The notes beneath the pieces were generated by a model. That model was not told where the DNA came from and made no database searches. It saw only the letters and a program-made list of their open reading frames with translations. 9,587 bases of DNA from Propionibacteriaceae bacterium (GTDB taxonomy: Bacteria; Actinomycetota; Actinomycetes; Propionibacteriales; Propionibacteriaceae). The stretch lies in contig DAIEHO010000182.1 of the NCBI GenBank assembly GCA_027353565.1, positions 1 to 9,587 of the forward strand, in the 5' to 3' direction. The stretch's first letter is position 1; each line of letters begins with the position of its first letter. Position numbers and translations under genes: made by a program. Below are positions 7,447 through 9,587 of this stretch, in pieces.

Positions 7447-7858
7447 AGATGTCCTCGACGGTCCTCTGTCGGCGGGGAGGCCGACGCTTGACGCCGTCCC
7501 CCAGTAGGTACGAGGTGATCATGTGGTTCCAGCCGCACTCCGTGCACACCTCAACGACACAGACGCGGAACTCACCGAACTCATTCTCCATCTCTTCGAG
7601 CTCGGCAGGCGACTTGATGCGGCCGCTGTACTGGCCGAGCTGTTCGCCGAACGTGTAGTTCAGGTTCACCAGCCGGCCGCAGTTCCCGACCGGGCAGCGT
7701 ACGTTGCTGAGCTCTCCGTGATGGAGCGCCGACCTGATGAGCATCGGGTCGGCGTCACAGACATCTTCGCGCCTCAGCGTACGCACACGGCTGCGCAGCC
7801 TCTCCAGCGCATGCCGGCGCTGCAAGGCGTAGTCGACGGTCTGCCGCTTGGACCACAT
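7439..7858 (-). CDS. DUF5318 family Cys-rich protein (Rv0049-like), function unknown
   Basis: This 139-residue soluble protein has no signal peptide or membrane segment. The N-terminal 30 residues are basic and helical (QRRHALERLRSRVRTLRR, 13-30). Four cysteines form two pairs, C-P-V-G-N-C (55-60) and C-T-E-C (105-108), spaced like a zinc ribbon; Cys34 and Cys100 are extra. The C-terminus is basic (KRRPPRRQR, 124-132). It heads the operon and overlaps the penicillin-binding protein gene by 8 bp (ATGGCTGA). From memory, this gene sits directly before the ponA1-type gene in mycobacteria as well, which suggests a conserved but undefined role linked to wall synthesis. No Shine-Dalgarno is visible before the ATG, but a TACCCT hexamer ends 7 nt upstream, fitting a leaderless message. 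The gene is certain and the family call likely; metal binding is inferred. Confidence 0.88.
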   Translation of the reverse strand: MWSKRQTVDYALQRRHALERLRSRVRTLRREDVCDADPMLIRSALHHGELSNVRCPVGNCGRLVNLNYTFGEQLGQYSGRIKSPAELEEMENEFGEFRVCVVEVCTECGWNHMITSYLLGDGVKRRPPRRQRTVEDIYG

Positions 7859-7865
7859 GGCGACC

Positions 7866-7871
7866 AGGGTA
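7866..7871 (-). promoter_or_regulatory. Candidate -10 element of the DUF5318-PBP-GT87-PIG-V operon
   Basis: Minus-strand TACCCT matches TANNNT and lies 7 nt before the ATG at 7858. Initiation at the usual distance would begin at the ATG, giving a leaderless mRNA. This agrees with the missing Shine-Dalgarno. No convincing -35 hexamer is seen. Confidence 0.42.
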
Positions 7872-7956
7872 GGCGCACATTCTGTCGCAGCTCCAGAACC
7901 GAGGGTTCAGCCAGGGGCGGCCGCCCTCCCCGGAGGCGGGAGTCGGGCCGGCAAAG

Positions 7957-7962
7957 TATGCT
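7957..7962 (+). promoter_or_regulatory. Possible -10 element of the tRNA-Ala gene
   Basis: TATGCT, the most A/T-rich hexamer in this gap, lies 27 nt before the first base of the tRNA. It would give a 5' leader of about 20 nt for RNase P to remove. The -35 region is not recognisable. Confidence 0.35.
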
Positions 7963-7989
7963 TCTCGTGCTCGACCACGTGCGGGCGCC

Positions 7990-8065
7990 GGGGAAGTAGC
8001 GCAATTGGTAGCGCACCGCCTTTGCAAGGCGGGGGTTGCGGGTTCGAGTCCCGTCTTCTCCACCA
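7990..8065 (+). tRNA. tRNA-Ala (anticodon UGC)
   Basis: The 76 bases fold as a complete cloverleaf. The acceptor stem GGGGAAG pairs with CTTCTCC (8055-8061) and includes the G3:U70 wobble, the main alanine identity element. The D stem is GCGC/GCGC, and the anticodon stem CCGCC/GGCGG encloses loop TTTGCAA with anticodon TGC at 8023-8025. The T arm GCGGG-TTCGAGT-CCCGT has one closing G:U pair. The discriminator is A (8062) and CCA is encoded (8063-8065). This tRNA reads GCA and, by wobble, other GCN codons. No duplicated 3' end is visible elsewhere in the window, so there is no sign of integration here. Confidence 0.97.
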
Positions 8066-8117
8066 GCTCGAGCGTCGGTCCCGACCCCACCTGTCCCGTG
8101 GTCCCGATCGACGGCCC

Positions 8118-8128
8118 GTGACGGTCAC
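8118..8128. repeat. Short dyad in the region before the roadblock-like genes
   Basis: GTGAC-G-GTCAC is a perfect 5+5 dyad around one base in the 230-nt non-coding stretch 8066-8295. It could be an operator half-site pair but lies about 120 nt before the candidate -10. The size is compatible with chance, and I see no other structure in this stretch that I can interpret. Confidence 0.2.
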
Positions 8129-8245
8129 CGGCGCTCGAGGCGGCGCCCCCGTCGACCCTCGATTGAGCATCAGCCCTTGTCGACGCGCACGAGCCGACCC
8201 GGTGAGACGATTGTCACGCAGCGCGGTCGTGGGCGCATCTGGACC

Positions 8246-8251
8246 TACAGT
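8246..8251 (+). promoter_or_regulatory. Possible -10 element for the roadblock-like gene pair
   Basis: TACAGT fits the -10 consensus and lies 44 nt before the ATG at 8296, giving a leader of roughly 38 nt that would contain the GGGGAGG at 8279-8285. No -35 is obvious at 16-19 nt upstream; the nearest TTGTCA is too far away. Confidence 0.3.
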
Positions 8252-8295
8252 GAACTGCCGCTGGAAGCACTCGTCGACGGGGAGGTTCGCGCGGG

Positions 8296-9126
8296 ATGGC
8301 GCTGTTTCGGGACCGACGGGTGTTCCCCCGATGGTCGTTCATCGACAGCCGCACGTTGCCGCGCCCACGCCACGCCCGCGACGAGACCAGCACCGCATCC
8401 GTGCCGTCGCCTCCTGAGCCTGTCCCTGAGGCTGTCTCCGGTCCAGAGGTCGAGGTGTGGTCCGAGCCCGCTGAAGGGGTGAGACCGGAGTCTGCGCCCC
8501 TCTCCTGGATCGAGGAGCGCCGACACTGGTTCGCCGAGGGGCACTGGCCGACCGAGGCCTCGGAGGAGTCCGTACAGCTGGCATCCACCCACCCCGACCG
8601 CCCGTACGTGGCACCGCGGCACGCGGGTCTGCCATCGGCCACCCCCGCCGAGGTGCGGGCGAGGCACGGTCGCGGCTTCGCGAGCCTCAGCCGGCTCCAC
8701 CGGCGCGGCCGGCAGGGTCAGGAGCCGGCGCCGCGTCGTAGCGGCGTCGACCTCGTGGCCCTCGAGGCCGCCCTCGACGACGCGGCCGCGGCCATCGGCG
8801 ACGGGCTCGTCCACATCGTCGTGTGGCACACCACGACAGGGCTTCCGCTCGCGAGCCGGGGCGACGCGGCGCCGGAGCTCGCCTCCGCGTGGCACGGCGC
8901 CACGCGGGAGGTGCACGCCGCGCTCCCGCACGCCGACCTGCCCGACGCCGGCTCGTACCACCTGGTCGGTCTCGCCGACCGGCGCCTCGCGGTCCTGCTG
9001 CACGTGCAGCCGGACCTCGGCGCCTGCGTCACCGTCGACCTCCACGTCGTCTCCGTGGAGCCCCTGCTGACGGCGACGCTGCCGCGCCTGGGCGACGCTC
9101 TCGCGGCGACGAGCAAGGAGTACTGA
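8296..9126 (+). CDS. Protein with C-terminal roadblock/LC7-like domain and low-complexity N-terminus
   Basis: I do not recognise this 276-residue protein by name. Residues 1-30 are Arg-rich, 33-70 are Pro/Glu-rich and look disordered, and 71-150 are polar with conspicuous Trp/His (WIEERRHWFAEGHW, 71-84). Residues 151-272 form a compact alpha/beta domain: helix (152-168), strand HIVVW (173-177), the turn TTTGLPLA (179-186), a long helix (193-210), then two strands (221-237 and 241-250) and a final helix (254-270). That order is characteristic of roadblock/LC7 (MglB-like) domains, which dimerise and often bind or regulate small GTPases. There is no signal peptide or membrane segment. The ATG has GGGGAGG 10 nt upstream, slightly long but acceptable. 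The stop lies one base before the next gene, whose product appears to share the fold. The fold is inferred by eye and the function is unknown. A tandem 12-bp repeat lies in the Pro/Glu-rich part. Confidence 0.72.
   Translation: MALFRDRRVFPRWSFIDSRTLPRPRHARDETSTASVPSPPEPVPEAVSGPEVEVWSEPAEGVRPESAPLSWIEERRHWFAEGHWPTEASEESVQLASTHPDRPYVAPRHAGLPSATPAEVRARHGRGFASLSRLHRRGRQGQEPAPRRSGVDLVALEAALDDAAAAIGDGLVHIVVWHTTTGLPLASRGDAAPELASAWHGATREVHAALPHADLPDAGSYHLVGLADRRLAVLLHVQPDLGACVTVDLHVVSVEPLLTATLPRLGDALAATSKEY
8413..8436 (+). repeat. Tandem 12-bp repeat inside the low-complexity coding region
   Basis: CCTGAGCCTGTC is followed directly by CCTGAGGCTGTC, differing in one base. The two copies encode Pro-Glu-Pro-Val and Pro-Glu-Ala-Val (residues 40-47), so the reading frame is kept. 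This suggests replication slippage in a tolerant, disordered part of the protein. Confidence 0.75.
9115..9120 (+). promoter_or_regulatory. Ribosome binding site deciding the GTG start of the second roadblock-like gene
   Basis: AAGGAG lies in the last codons of the preceding gene and ends 7 nt before the GTG at 9128, an ideal spacing. It supports this GTG over downstream alternatives and implies co-translation from one message. Confidence 0.75.
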
Positions 9127-9127
9127 G

Positions 9128-9481
9128 GTGCTGCTTCCGCTGGACGGCACCGTCGACGAGATCCGGACGCGGGTCGGGGAGTCGCTGGTCGCCCTCGACA
9201 TCTGGGAGACACGGTCGGCGCTCAGCCTGGCGGGCTTCGGTACGACTCCGACCACCGGGCCGATGCTGCACCGGGTCACCGAGGAGCTTCGCCACGCAGC
9301 CGCGCTCGCCGGATCGAGCATCGACGACTACCACGTGCTCACCGTCGGGGGCGGACTCGTCGCCGTGGTCTCACGGCCACAGCTGAGCGCGGCTCTGCTG
9401 CTGTCCGATGACGCGGCGCTCGCCTGGGTCGTCACGGACATCGTCCCGGCCGTCCGGGCAGCACTGGACGCAGCCGACTGA
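9128..9481 (+). CDS. Small roadblock/LC7-like single-domain protein
   Basis: The 117-residue soluble protein consists of one alpha/beta domain. Its order is helix (8-20), strand ALDIW (22-26), turn and short strand SALSLAG (30-36), long helix (45-62), strands DYHVLTV (67-73) and GLVAVVS (76-82), strand ALLLS (89-93) and a C-terminal helix (97-115). The same order, with local echoes (a Trp-ended first strand, LPLA/LSLA, YHLV/YHVL), is seen in the C-terminal domain of the gene before it, so the two are probably distant paralogues and might form a heterodimer. It starts with GTG behind a strong Shine-Dalgarno, one base after the preceding stop. The last gene visible, it is followed by a GC-rich hairpin. 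It has no catalytic motif, so a scaffold or regulatory role is likelier than an enzyme. The fold call is by eye only. Confidence 0.68.
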   Translation: MLLPLDGTVDEIRTRVGESLVALDIWETRSALSLAGFGTTPTTGPMLHRVTEELRHAAALAGSSIDDYHVLTVGGGLVAVVSRPQLSAALLLSDDAALAWVVTDIVPAVRAALDAAD

Positions 9482-9505
9482 GCCGCCTGGTCTGGGAGCA
9501 GTGGT

Positions 9506-9538
9506 GGCCCGGCCGGACTGGAGTGGGCCGACCGGGCC
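9506..9538 (+). terminator. Candidate hairpin terminator after the roadblock-like genes
   Basis: GGCCCGGCCGG (9506-9516) pairs with CCGACCGGGCC (9528-9538) at ten of eleven positions (one C-A mismatch) around an 11-nt loop, beginning 25 nt after the stop codon. There is no T tract, as is frequent for proposed actinobacterial terminators. The rest of the window to 9587 shows nothing else I can identify. Confidence 0.5.
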
Positions 9539-9587
9539 CAGCAGACCTGCCACATTGCCTTGGGGAACACTTGGCGGGGGGCGTCTT

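Noticed and set aside
5650..7491. Open frame of 613 codons on the + strand opposite the penicillin-binding protein gene
   Set aside because: Arg/Val-rich translation without motifs, fully antisense to a gene with complete catalytic signatures; typical shadow of GC-rich codon use.
7915..7926. 12-bp palindrome GGGCGGCCGCCC between DUF5318 and the tRNA as an operator or terminator
   Set aside because: Expected by chance in such GC-rich DNA; no T tract and no second copy to suggest a specific site.
7990..8065. tRNA-Ala as an attachment site for an integrated element
   Set aside because: No repeat of its 3' end, integrase or mobile gene is visible in the window.
8074..8085. Small inverted repeat GTCGG-TC-CCGAC just after the tRNA as a terminator
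   Set aside because: The loop is too short and the stem only 4-5 pairs, with no T tract.
8245..9321. Open frame of 358 codons on the - strand opposite the roadblock-like genes
   Set aside because: The + strand pair has Shine-Dalgarno sequences, tandem spacing and structured domains; the antisense product shows none and begins inside the second gene.

Overview
This is a GC-rich chromosomal window from an actinobacterium. Codon third positions are strongly G/C, GTG starts occur, and two starts look leaderless. The order DUF5318 protein, class A penicillin-binding protein, GT87 glycosyltransferase is, from memory, the Rv0049-ponA1-Rv0051 order of Mycobacterium. The overall character suggests Micrococcales, perhaps near Cellulomonas, but the genus is a guess. 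I see no insertion sequence, prophage, CRISPR array or other sign of recent transfer, so this looks like ordinary core genome centred on envelope synthesis.

Left part (3-2464, + strand): a polytopic O-antigen ligase/polymerase-like membrane protein is followed, with a 1-4 bp overlap, by N-acetylglucosamine-6-phosphate deacetylase (nagA). The first gene starts inside an ATGA, so an upstream gene probably ends at base 6 and the operon continues off the left edge. nagA converges with the next operon; the two stop codons are only 3 bp apart. An inverted repeat straddling both stops is a candidate shared bidirectional terminator.

Middle part (7858 down to 2468, - strand): a tight four-gene operon encodes a Cys-rich DUF5318 protein, a bifunctional class A penicillin-binding protein with a long Ser/Thr/Pro tail, a GT87 polyprenol-phosphate-mannose type glycosyltransferase, and a PIG-V-type (GT76-like) mannosyltransferase. 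Two of its three junctions overlap. Together these genes point to coupled peptidoglycan synthesis and extracytoplasmic mannosylation. A -10 hexamer lies 7 nt before the first start, and another 6 nt before the preferred GT87 start.

Right part (7990-9587, + strand): a tRNA-Ala(UGC) gene with encoded CCA is followed by a 230-nt non-coding stretch holding only a possible promoter and small dyads. Then come two adjacent genes whose products look like a pair of roadblock/LC7-type domain proteins. The first has an extra low-complexity, Pro/Glu-rich N-terminal region. A GC-rich hairpin behind the second gene is a likely terminator. The 131-nt gap 7859-7989 holds the divergent promoters of the DUF5318 operon and the tRNA, and a GC-rich palindrome (12 bp, 7915-7926).

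The least explained items are the roadblock-like pair and the DUF5318 protein. I found no convincing undescribed system.
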